DNA from: Eremophila alpestris peregrina
Taxonomy: Eukaryota > Chordata > Aves > Passeriformes > Alaudidae
Assembly (NCBI GenBank): GCA_009792885.1
Contig: WMCF01000014.1
Span: forward strand, 12,109,013-12,173,012
DNA length: 64,000 bases
Direction: 5' to 3'
The position numbers and the translations under genes are program-made. Under the pieces are notes generated by a model. It was not told the DNA's origin. It saw only the letters and a program-made list of their open reading frames with translations, and ran no database searches. How positions within the stretch are numbered: the stretch's first letter is position 1; every line of letters starts with the position of its first letter. Positions 13,016-22,210 of the stretch are shown piece by piece.

Positions 13016-16000
13016 TGGTGAGGAGTGGTACCAGATAGATTTCAGTCCATTGGTCCACTCTGCAGAGGGAGGTGACTCCTCTGTACTCCCTGAAAGCCCA
13101 ATGGATCTTCCCTGACTCATTTGGAGGATCCATGGGGTGTCACTGCACAGGAGCCTCAGTCTCACCTCCAGACTGTTATCCAAAGGGACACACAGGCATG
13201 TAAGAACAATAATCCAGTAGAAGATTTACACAGTCTGTCCTCCATCTCTCTCCCCCACCCAATTTTTCATTTCACACCACTATCCCCTGTTGCCAAGAGG
13301 AGTTTATCTATGGTGTTTGATAAGGGAGCACTAAACACATTATACTGCTATTTTAAATGACATCACAACTAACTAGATATTTTAATTGAAGGTAAATAAC
13401 CAACATTATTGCCTTTTGAATTATAGCAATAGTGGAGAGTAATGGCACCACTGAGGAATCAATTGCTATTTCCCTCATAAACCATAAACCATTCAGAGAT
13501 TTATAATGCTTTTTTAATGATCAGCCCTTCTAGGTGTTGAGCAGCTCCTCCAAGATCCTGAGTTTCTGGCTGCTTGCTGAAGTCAGCAGGAATGGAGAGC
13601 AGGGGGTCTCAGTATCATGTATCTTTATGCCCACTGGATGAAGCTTGTCACAGCAGTTATCAGCCTCCAGCAAAGGAAAGCTTGAGATTTTACTGCACTG
13701 CTCTGATACTGTGTGCCCCAAGTTCAAAAACAAGGACACTTGACTCAACCACTGTTTCATAACCTGCTTAAGAATAAAAATGCATTGAGCATTTGTGTGC
13801 ATTTCATGCCCTCTTAAGGTAGGTATAGCAAGTAACCTTGTGTAAGTAACCACACTGATTGCTTGCTTCCCTTTGCATACCTGAATGTGTTCCCTTCAAA
13901 TTTTATCTGTCCAGAGACTATTTTAACTAATGTGGAACAGTTGGTTCAATGGCATCATATCATGCACAAACATCTGTGGATCCAGAGTGCTGTCAGAGGA
14001 AATGTCACACATTCTGTGCTTGGAAGGACTGTCCCCCTTCCCTGGTGCCATGACTCAAGAGACAGCAACAATGTCTCAGGTTTATTTTTTCACCTGGAGT
14101 CAATGGCATCTTCATATACTCAGACCTATGCTGACGAATTCAGAACACATTACTCATTCTCATTAAATTCAATGGGATTATCCTCATGACACAGGGCATA
14201 AGAGGCCAGTCATTACATTTTCATTTTCAACTTGTTTTACTTTGGGTTTGAATCAAAAGTGATTTTCCTAATCTTCAGAGAACACCTATGATGTGGTCTG
14301 AACTCACTGATTCTCTTTTAATAGACCAAACTGGTCCAGTCAAGCATTATCAAGGATCTTGTGGTAACACTGCAAGAGTTTCTTACAATGGAAATGAATC
14401 TTGACTCTGGATGTGGGAAGAGAGCACAGAAAAACCCAGCCAAGACAGATAAACTCCTCCAGCCAGCCAGAAAGCGACCTGATGTTTAAAGATGCACAGA
14501 ACTTATTTAAAAATCCAAACTTGGTGTGGTGAAAAACATAAGTATTAACCCCTATATACTCACGTCATGAAAAATATTGCTATTAATAGGACAAAGGCAT
14601 GAACAATAGCCACTGTCCCTCTTTCTTGTGTACAAGCCTTATTAGGGATGAAGAGTTTTACTATGCCAACCAGGATGGATAACGTTATGGGTTTTCCAAC
14701 TCATTTCTAAAGCAATTTACTTAGCCCATCCGCCCTACATTTTGAAAAAAGCAGCCAACCTAACCTGGTCCCACTTGAGTCAGTGACAAAACCAAGGAGA
14801 GCAAAAGCAGACCTGTTGTTGACAGGGAATTGGTGCACATTGTTCAGCCGAGCATGTCGCACTAACATGGATCAGCTTCATGAGTATCAAAGGGAGTTAC
14901 TAGAGGAAAACCCTGAATATTTATATGGTAGTTGAAGGGGAGGGCTGTTTCTCCCTCTCCCACAAATCTCCACTGTGATCATTGAACGCACGCAATCCTC
15001 TCGCAACTTCAGCGCTTTCCTTACGAAGGATTTTCCTTTGTACTCTCTGTGGTGGAAGTAGCCTGATGGAAAAAGAGGTGTGGGGCATTTCATGGTTCTT
15101 CATAAGTTTACAGAAATTCTGAGTCATCTTCAAGAACCAGTGTGGTCTCAGTGGATTTGCTGCTCCAGGGCGTCTGTATGTGTGTGTTTGTGTGCATTTG
15201 TTGTGCATTATGCGTGTACAGAAATAATCTGTCCAAATTATCTTGGGAGGACTGGAGGGGAACCAGTTACGTATTGGGGTTTCCCAGAGATTTCCAGTGA
15301 GATCAGAGGAGCTCCCAGAGGAGATTCAGTACAAACAGAACAGCCCAATATTACAGGGTATCTAGTTTCATACAGATTTTAATTAAATGGCACCAGCAAG
15401 ATTTGAGCCTGCATTTTCACCATAATTTACAATGTTTTTTTTTTTTCTAGATGGCACATGGAATCTGTCCATATTTGCCAGGACTCCAGAAAGCAGACAA
15501 AGCAACCATAATACACACTTTAAGGCCTGTGCCTGCAAGGAAACTGCAAGGAGTTTCACTGAATAAAACCAATGACTACAACAGAATTGCAATCCTCCAG
15601 CCCATAGGTAAAGGAAATACACCTTCCCATCACATCTTCATGATGGAGCATACAAATCTAGATGTCACTCTAGATTTACACCTCCAAGGTTTACACCACA
15701 CACTTGGATTTTGAGCTGAGAGGAGCCTAACTGCCGAGGATGGCAGTGGCAATGTGGGGCAAAATAAGGAAAACAGCAGTATGAGCAGAGCCTCAAAACA
15801 TGTGTCTTTAAGAGGTGAATGCGAGTGTGCTTCATTATACGCTTCATATGATCCAGCCTCACCCTCATTCAAGTTCTGGGTTTGACAGCTTCCCACTGTA
15901 TCCTTTATATATCACCCGTTGTGACTAAGCTTGGAGGGGACATGTAATCATTAATCACCATTATGGATTTCTTCCCTTCTGTTGGGTTTGACTTACAAGC

Positions 16001-16189
16001 TTAGGGGCAGATCCTGCAGCCTTTACTCCTTCCTTCAGCCCTTTGCCCGAGCAAGCAGCCCTGCTTCACTCACGGACAGCTTACAGTGCTGCAGCATCTG
16101 TAGGATCGGGAGCCAAGTTTCTTACACCGGCGTCCCATTCAAATACGCACTGGCTCTTAATCCTTAGCAGAAATTAACAGGAAGTTTCA
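13016..16189. other. Intergenic, no gene seen
   Basis: Non-coding DNA. It contains a small hairpin with 9-bp arms and a 6-nt loop at 15654-15677, a GT-rich patch at about 15175-15215, and CpG-retaining stretches at about 14970-15035 and 16070-16150 that could be constrained. No open frame has a recognisable domain. Confidence 0.5.
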
Positions 16190-16500
16190 ACACTACATTA
16201 TTAAATTAAAAGGTTACAATCTGCCACAAGATGACTTAAGCAGGACACAGGAGTATATGTCTGTTAATTTTAATGCTCTGTCTCAAAGTACAGAACTCTG
16301 GACATTTCCAGCGTCATATTTAAAACATGGTACATCTACTAATACGTGATCTGGTGCATTAATGGACCAAATTAAGTTACAGGTATGAATTTTACATAAA
16401 ATGGATTAATATTATATGTCATAGAGGAATTTTAAATACTCCATCTCCATGCATTTTTAATAGTTATGTGCTCTAATTTAATGTTCCCTGGCATTGCTTT
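16190..16500. promoter_or_regulatory. Candidate ID4 proximal upstream regulatory element
   Basis: This A+T-rich stretch lies directly upstream of the ID4 CpG island. It has several homeodomain-like cores (ATTAA and TTAAT clusters, for example around 16264-16272 and 16355-16375) and little simple-sequence decay. Position and motif density make a proximal enhancer possible. This is inference only; no alignment was available. Confidence 0.25.
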
Positions 16501-16956
16501 GCTTTAAGTCCCTAAACCCTCCTCCTTCCTTCTCCCCACGCTCCTCAAGTTTTGCTTGGGATTTTCCCTGCCTGTAAACCAGCGTCCCCAAGTCTCTCAA
16601 AAAATGCGTAAAGCCATAACGAGTCTCCTACACCGAGAGGATAAAAATGCGCTTCACGACCCGAGGAGATGCCAGCCCTCCCGGGAAAGGGAATGGGGGG
16701 GGGAAGGGAGGGCGGGTGCAGCCGCCTTGGTCCGGGTCGGGCGGCGGGGAGCGGCGCCGGTGGCGCGGGGCTGCTCCACGGACCGCGGAGACGGCGCCGG
16801 GAGCCGCTGGGCGGCGGGTCCCGCCCGCATTCCCGCAGTCCTTCCTCCCCGGGACCACCTCCTCCTCCTCCTCCGCCACCGCCGCCTCCCGCTCCCGGGG
16901 GGGTGGGTGCGAGCCGCCCGCCCCCAGCAGCGCCGCCGCCCCCCGGCCCCGCCGCC

Positions 16957-16961
16957 ATTGG
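16957..16961 (-). promoter_or_regulatory. Inverted CCAAT box (distal)
   Basis: ATTGG in the context GCCATTGGCCG, the reverse complement of CCAAT. It lies about 155 bp upstream of the TATA box. It is a likely NF-Y site; spacing and pairing with the next box support this. Confidence 0.6.
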
Positions 16962-16997
16962 CCGCCGCCGCGCTCGGGGGGGGCCCGGCGCGCCCTG

Positions 16998-17002
16998 ATT
17001 GG
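16998..17002 (-). promoter_or_regulatory. Inverted CCAAT box (proximal)
   Basis: ATTGG in the near-ideal NF-Y context CTGATTGGCTG, about 113 bp upstream of the TATA box and 41 bp from the distal copy. Two NF-Y sites roughly four helical turns apart is a common promoter arrangement. Confidence 0.75.
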
Positions 17003-17114
17003 CTGCGGCGCGGCCCCGCGGCGCCCCCCCGCTCCCGCGCCGCGCTCGCCGGGCCCCGCCGCGGCGGCGCCCCCGCCTCCCCCCGGCGCCGCCCGCCCCG
17101 CCCTCGCCCCGCGC

Positions 17115-17120
17115 TATAAA
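17115..17120 (+). promoter_or_regulatory. ID4 TATA box
   Basis: TATAAA in the context GCGCTATAAAGGGGGC, the only good TATA element in the GC-rich promoter. It predicts a start of transcription near 17145-17150, about 290 nt before the start codon. Confidence 0.85.
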
Positions 17121-17145
17121 GGGGGCGGCGCGGCCAGCGGCGGCG

Positions 17146-17438
17146 GCAGAGGTAGTCGTGCTTGTGGCCGGTCGGCTGTGGGGCGCGAGCTTTTCATTTT
17201 AAGAAATAATTATTTTTTTTTATTTTCGGAACGGGAGGTTTGCGGTGCCGCTGTTGTCGCGCGGCTCTGCGAGCGCCTCTCGTTACATCCCCGAGGCGGC
17301 CGCCGTTAACGCCATCGAGGCGCTGCGGCCGCGCTCCGCTCCCGTTGCGGGCGGTGCGTGCGCGGCTTCCCGAGGTCGCAGCGGCAGCAGCAGGCGGCGG
17401 CGGTGGAGAGGGAGGCTTCCCTCCCTCCTTGCGACACC
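17146..17438 (+). other. ID4: ID4 5' untranslated region
   Basis: This leader is about 290 nt and contains no ATG before the ID4 start codon, so there is no ATG-initiated upstream frame. It is GC-rich except for a sharp A+T-rich patch at about 17190-17227 that includes a run of ten T. The start codon has a favourable A at -3 (ACACC before ATG). Confidence 0.75.
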
Positions 17439-18539
17439 ATGAAAGCCGTGAGCCCCGTCCGGCACCCCAGTCGCAAGGCGCAGCCCGGCGTGGCGGGCGG
17501 CGGCGGGGGGCACCCGGCCCTGCGGTGCCTGGCCGAGCACAGCGGCTGCAAGGGGGGCCCGCCGTCGGGCGAGGAGCCGGCGGCGCTGTGCCTGCAGTGC
17601 GATATGAATGACTGTTACAGCCGGCTGAGGAAGCTGGTTCCCACCATCCCGCCCAACAAGAGGGTCAGCAAAGTGGAGATCCTGCAGCACGTCATCGACT
17701 ACATCCTCGACCTGCAGCTGGCTCTGGAGACGCACCCAGCGCTGCTCCGGCAGCAGCCGCCGCCGCCCGCTCTGCACCCAGGCAGCTGTCCCGCGGGCAC
17801 CCCCAGGACCCCGCTGACTGCCCTGAACACTGACCCGGTAAGAGGTGCGTGACACACGAGCGCGGGGAGCGGAGCAGAGCGGCGTGGCGCGATGGTCAGC
17901 GCCGGCCGCCGTGGGAGCGCCCCGGTGATGTGCCGCCAGTCTCGACCCCGTGGCTCTGCTGAGAAGCCGTAGCTCCCGAAGGGGACGGGGCGGACGGGCG
18001 CAGGAACGCCCCGGCGGTGTGCGGTGGGTGCCCGCATCCCCTCGGTGCGGGCGGGCAGCCGCACGGTGTGTACCGTGTAATTACAGCCTCTCTCGAGGGA
18101 GTACCTGTAGCCGGCTTGTTTGCACACTCGGGAACAGCCGCGCTGTTCCTGCGCTTCCAGCCTCCGCGCCGTGTAGCGAATATGAGGGGCTGTGGGGGCT
18201 GTGCACATGGAACGGAGCGTGCTTTGGAGGGGCGGGAAGCGGGGAGAGATTCCCTTGTACGGGACCCCCAGCGGCGCGGAAGCGGCGTGCCCCGGCACCC
18301 CGCGCCCCCGGGCTTGCCGCAGCGGTGCGGTGACCCCCTTGGCTCTGTCCCCTGGGGGCTTCCCTGAGCGCTCCCGACGGGGATCTGGTAGTGCCTGGGT
18401 GCGTGGAGGAGGAGGGGGATCTGGGCAGTGGTGGGGGTGGTCTCCGTGTCGTTTCTCCCCAGTTGTTAATTTGCCGTGTTTGGTTGCTGCGCAGGCAGGC
18501 TCTGTTAACAAGCCGGGGGACAGCATCCTCTGCCGCTGA
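17439..18539 (+). CDS. ID4: ID4, DNA-binding protein inhibitor (HLH); join 17439-17837, 18495-18539
   Basis: This encodes a 147-residue ID4. ID proteins have a helix-loop-helix but no basic region; they dimerise with E proteins and related bHLH factors and keep them off E-box DNA. ID4 acts in the nucleus to delay differentiation, for example in neural progenitors. Visible features are the family N-terminus MKAVSPVR with the SPVR CDK-type site at Ser5, a Gly-rich stretch (about 19-24), and the HLH at about residues 54-97. The HLH contains CDMNDCYSRLRKLVPTIPP, loop NKRVSK and helix 2 VEILQHVIDYILDLQLALE. It is followed by a Pro-rich segment (105-111), a C-terminal RTPLTALNTDP with RxxL destruction box (R123-L126), and the exon-2 tail ending DSILCR. 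The start is the first ATG in the predicted transcript and matches the family N-terminus. The alanine-rich linker of mammalian ID4 (161 residues in human) is absent, replaced by a short Gly/Pro/Glu linker (residues 36-48). ID1, ID2 and ID3 are excluded by the MKAVSPVR start, the ALRCLAEH segment and the HPALLRQ and DSILCR segments. Confidence 0.97.
17838..18494 (+). other. ID4: ID4 intron 1
   Basis: GC-rich intron with consensus donor GTAAGA and acceptor GCGCAG. If it is retained, the frame continues for four codons (VRGA) to a TGA at 17850-17852, giving a 137-residue form without the normal last 14 residues. No other gene is evident inside; frames on both strands are products of high G+C. 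Confidence 0.85.
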
Positions 18540-18552
18540 CAGCCGTGCCCAG

Positions 18553-18993
18553 GTGAGTGCCGGGCGGGCGCGGGGCCGCGGGCGGGGGGGAGCGCAGCCC
18601 TCCGCGGCGCAGCGCCCGGGCTCGGTGGGGCCGCAGCGCATCCTGCGGGAAGCCTGCCCAAGGGGGACCGGAGCCCGGCGAGAAATACTTGCAGGCGGCT
18701 TTGGGGCTTTATTTTTAATTACGGGGTGGTTGGTTTATTTTCCCTAATTACGGAGTGGTTGGGGTTTCCCCCCCCCTTCCCCCAAACACTCCCCCTCCCC
18801 CCGGAGCGCCTCTGGCTGCGGCGTGCAGCTGCGCATCCCTCCCTCCGCCTGGCCCAGCCTGGGAGCTGCGGTTGTTGTTTGACCTGGTTTGTTTTGGGTT
18901 GTTGATCAAGCATGTCTTGTGTTTTGTTGGTGGCGCCAGTCGGTCTGGAGCGGAGCGGTTCACACACCCCCTCTATTCATTCCTCTCCCACAG
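18553..18993 (+). other. ID4: ID4 intron 2 (in the 3' UTR)
   Basis: Donor CAG/GTGAGT and acceptor CTCCCACAG/G are both strong. It holds a diverged direct repeat of 18 bp (18716-18733 and 18745-18762, one mismatch) and C-rich runs around 18768-18802. Confidence 0.8.
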
Positions 18994-19806
18994 GTGTGCG
19001 GCGGCGCCGCGCCGCGCAGAGGCAACGCGGGGGGCGGGCGGCGGCGGGGGGGGGCACGGCCCTGCCCCGCCGCACCGGAGGAAGGAGCCATCCAACCCCC
19101 CGAGCAGTTCCCATGCTTCACCCCGGCAGAGCCAAGCCTTTTCACCATTTTGCACGTCCGTAGCGGTCCCCCCCCCTCCCCAGCTCCCGTGTCCTTTCCC
19201 CCCTTCCCCCCTGGTTCCGTCTCTTCTCGTCGTTCCCGGCCAGCTGTGAGCGGCGGCGTGTCCCACGGTGGCAGCGGGAAAAGTTGCGACTCTGCCCCGG
19301 GACAGAGGACCGAGCCTAAACCAGACTTTAGAAACCTTGTAACTCTTAAGGGACCGAGCAGCCGAATCTTGAAGCTTTACTAATCTACCAGAGCATTTGT
19401 AGATACATTTGACATCTATTGTTTAAAATAGATGGATTTTATTGGGGCCCAGGGAACTTTCTTCTCCCTGCAGGAATGTTACATATTGTATAGACAAATG
19501 AGTGACATTTCATACTGTGTATATATAGAGATGTTCTATAAGTGTGGGAAAAGTATATGCTTTAATAGACTACTGTAATTATAAAATATTTTTAATTAAA
19601 TATTTTTTGTAAATATTATAAAGGTGTGTATGTTTTTTTTAATCTGTGGGAATATCTCTTTAGAAAACCACAGCTCAAATACGGGGCTGCTAATACGGAA
19701 ATATCGTGAATGTTTAGGACTTTTTTTGTCCCCGAATGTCCTTTAGACTCAAATGTTGCAGCTTTAGCTAGTGGTCCTGCATGATTGCATGAGGTGTCTA
19801 ATTGCG

Positions 19807-19812
19807 AATAAA
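19807..19812 (+). terminator. ID4: ID4 polyadenylation signal AATAAA
   Basis: A canonical AATAAA is followed about 20-30 nt later by a GT-rich element (ACGTGTTTTCC at about 19831-19842), which predicts cleavage near 19830. A weaker ATTAAA at 20431-20436 could serve a longer transcript, so a distal 3' end near 20455 is a possible alternative. Confidence 0.75.
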
Positions 19813-19832
19813 CTTGTTTGGAGTCCATACAA

Positions 19833-22074
19833 CGTGTTTTCCTCAATCTAGACTTAAAATGTTTGTAAGTGTATTATACATTTTGAGACTACACTTTTGT
19901 CACTTAGGCACTGGGGTTTTTAGTGCATTCTGTAAAAGTAGCAGTAAGATGTAGTGTTTTTTACTGAGACGAGAAAAACAAATTTATCTAGTTTTTTTTG
20001 CATTACGGGGGCAATGCTTTAGTTCTCTAATCAGTTGGTTTTTAAAAATCTGCTCTTGAATTAGATCAAGAAATTTGGGAATTTCATTTAGCACCAAAAG
20101 GTTCTATCGCAAATTTGTGTTCCTACAGCTTATTAATTGCTTAAAAACTGAAAACTATTCTCTGCTTGCAGCCAAAGGGCCAACCATTCACAAAAACAGT
20201 TGCTGTTTCCTTCGTCCAAAGAGTATTAATAGTGAACTGCGGAAAGGCACATGGGCAAAATCATTATGATCAGTGATGTAAATTCATCTTAAAATGAGCT
20301 TAAGTAGACCAAAAATCGGATAATTGTGTCAAGATTATTTTTCTAGTACAAAATTACGTACATTTCACTGAGCTATGTTACAGTTAAAATCCTGTTTAAT
20401 CTCTGTGATGTGTAACTACTACATGTGAACATTAAACTAGATTTACCTGTCTTTAACTGTGATTCTTCAGCTTTTTTCTTCAATCCTCTGAATTTGCACA
20501 TTCTCTTCACTGTTTGTATAATAGCCTATGACGGGTGAATTATTTTTACGGTGAGCTCTTGTACAATCAAGTCCTGCTGGCTATAAACTTGTGTCCAGGC
20601 TCAGTGAAAGATCCTCATCTTGAGTGATCAGTAGCCTGCGCACTAGTGAAATGGGATTTTCAGAGTGGGAGAATTAAGTAGGATTTAATTGGGTGCATTG
20701 TAAATAGCTAGCCAACTGTGTGTGTAACATGGTCTGTTTGACTAAAAAAGAGGATTTGTTTCAGATTATACAAGTGTCAAAAGTACTATAACCCAAGGGA
20801 GGACTTCTATTAAGTTAAATATTTATAAGGAAATTAACTGTGGGGGTCATTAGGTATTGACTACAGTGATAGTGTCAACAAGATGAACACTTTCTTTATC
20901 AAAATAATTGCGTAAAGAGCATATCAAAAAGTGGCTAACACATCTGCAAACACAAGGCCTCCTGTCACTGCAAATGCTTTAAAGGCACAGGCATTTTACA
21001 GGCTGAGCTAGGACCTTCAGGGATGGAGAGTGGGTCACTGCATTGCATTCTCTCAGCTCTGCTATTGCAGTTTAAGTTAGTTTAATGAGCAAAATACATG
21101 CTCCTGTAAAATTTAGTCAGAAACCTCTTATCCTGAGTCTCCCAGCTACTATTGTGGCAATAACAACGCTATCAATAGGATTTTTACTGCACTTCGGGAA
21201 TTTTTTCCATTGTGTTAAGAAAGTGAGAAGCAACTTTTTTTCCCATAGGACTGGTTTAAATTTGCATCCATGTTCTTTGTTTATCCTGTTAATATTTGTA
21301 GTCTTCTGCTTACTTCAGCTTGTACAGCTCAGATTATTTTGTATACAGTTTTTCAGTAACACTGGTTCTCAGTACACTTACTTGTTTCTATCTGCTGTTG
21401 CCAAATTATAGTATTCAATTACATAGGAGAGGAAGCAAACAAACTGTCCTAAAATATAAAACTATTCTGTAGAGTTTCTAAATATCAAAGCTGACATATC
21501 CTGGGAGAGCTGGTAAATGACTGAGCTGCTCTTCAAGGGAGAATGTACCAAACTCCGGATTGTTTCAGGTCAGGGCAATCTCCCATTGAGTTTAGAGGCT
21601 TAAGGATTTGGGTTTGCTTTTTGAAAAACTTGCGGTGCAACAAGTTAGGATCTTTAGAAAATAAAGTCTTATTAAAAAGCTGTGAAATTATTTCCTGTTA
21701 TATGTAGTGTTCTTCAGAAATGCAGAAGCCTGCATATAGCACTCAGAAAAGTCTTACCAGATCAAAATAGGTGCTGGTCTTTAGTTATTCTTTATGTATA
21801 TGTATAAAACTCCCAAGAAATACCTAATCGCTTGCTTCCTAATGCTTGGTATCAGTACAATCCTAAATACAGCCATAATTATTTTTCGGTTTTCAAAGAT
21901 TTTAGAGTCTTTCATCATACTCTAATTCTATATCTTTTTTACATCATGTTTTCCATATAGCAAAAGGCATAAATGTTTGAACAAAGGCAAACTAAAAGAA
22001 CTCTTTCTTCTAATGCCTTGAATTTTCTCTTAGTCACAAAAGCATTCCTTAAAAGGAGCGTTTTGATTGCGTGA
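19833..22074. other. Downstream of ID4; possible extended 3' UTR, then intergenic
   Basis: A+T-rich sequence. The first 600 nt may belong to a longer ID4 3' UTR ending at the ATTAAA at 20431. Beyond that no gene is seen. A hydrophobic 108-codon frame near 21085-21411 has no recognisable domain and is T-rich, as expected by chance. Confidence 0.4.
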
Positions 22075-22210
22075 TGAGAGTTGTGGTGAGGCTGCCAGAT
22101 TAGGAATTAGGATACCAAATTCTGTTCCCAGCTCTGCTACTGAGGCTCTTTTGTGACCTTGAGCAAGTCACCGGCTGTCAAATAAACTTCCCGTTTTCCA
22201 CTTGTACCAG
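22075..22210 (+). mobile_element. MIR (CORE-SINE) relic
   Basis: The block contains a recognisable MIR core: TTCCCAGCTCTGCTACT followed by TGTGACCTTGAGCAAGTCAC, corresponding to the 'cagctctgccact ... tgtgaccttgggcaagt' core of MIR. It is diverged, as expected of an ancient amniote insertion. I recognised it by family; boundaries are approximate. Confidence 0.75.

Larger units (their letters stand above)
16640..19330. promoter_or_regulatory. ID4 CpG island
   Basis: Dense CpG and very high G+C cover the ID4 promoter, exon 1, both introns and the start of exon 3, with sharp transitions at both ends. Within it are a G-quadruplex-type run (16695-16716), five GGCGCC cores (16753, 16793, 17020, 17066, 17085), two inverted CCAAT boxes and a TATA box. 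CpG-island promoters are usual for ID-family genes. GGCGCC is the core bound by BMP-activated SMAD1/5 in ID-gene enhancers, but such hexamers are also expected by chance in sequence this GC-rich. Confidence 0.9.
17146..19832 (+). other. ID4: ID4 transcription unit (three exons)
   Basis: Predicted exon 1 runs from about 17146 to 17837, exon 2 is 18495-18552, and exon 3 runs from 18994 to about 19832. Intron 1 (657 nt) starts at CCG followed by GTAAGA and ends at a GCGCAG acceptor. Intron 2 (441 nt) starts at CCCAG followed by GTGAGT and ends at a CTCCCACAG acceptor. All four sites obey GT-AG. The three-exon layout with a wholly untranslated last exon matches known vertebrate ID4. The stop codon lies 13 nt before the last exon junction, too close to trigger nonsense-mediated decay. 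The transcription start is estimated from the TATA box and the 3' end from the AATAAA signal. Confidence 0.85.
18540..19832 (+). other. ID4: ID4 3' untranslated region (18540-18552 plus 18994 to about 19832)
   Basis: Thirteen untranslated bases in exon 2 are followed by exon 3. The first 330 nt of exon 3 are GC-rich; the rest is A+T-rich. It contains three perfect Pumilio consensus sites, TGTAGATA (19398-19405), TGTATATA (19518-19525) and TGTAAATA (19608-19615), plus an extended AU-rich block around 19570-19625. A+T-rich 3' UTRs that drive rapid turnover are typical of ID mRNAs. Confidence 0.75.

Noticed and set aside
16556..17309. Long frames on both strands through the ID4 promoter
   Set aside because: These are GC-rich promoter DNA upstream of and across the predicted transcription start; frames overlap in all phases and have no splice or start support.
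17699..18661. 320-codon minus-strand frame across ID4 exon 1 and intron 1
   Set aside because: It is antisense to ID4 in extreme-GC sequence, where stops are rare. Its composition (Pro/Arg/Ala/Gly) is that of a GC artefact.
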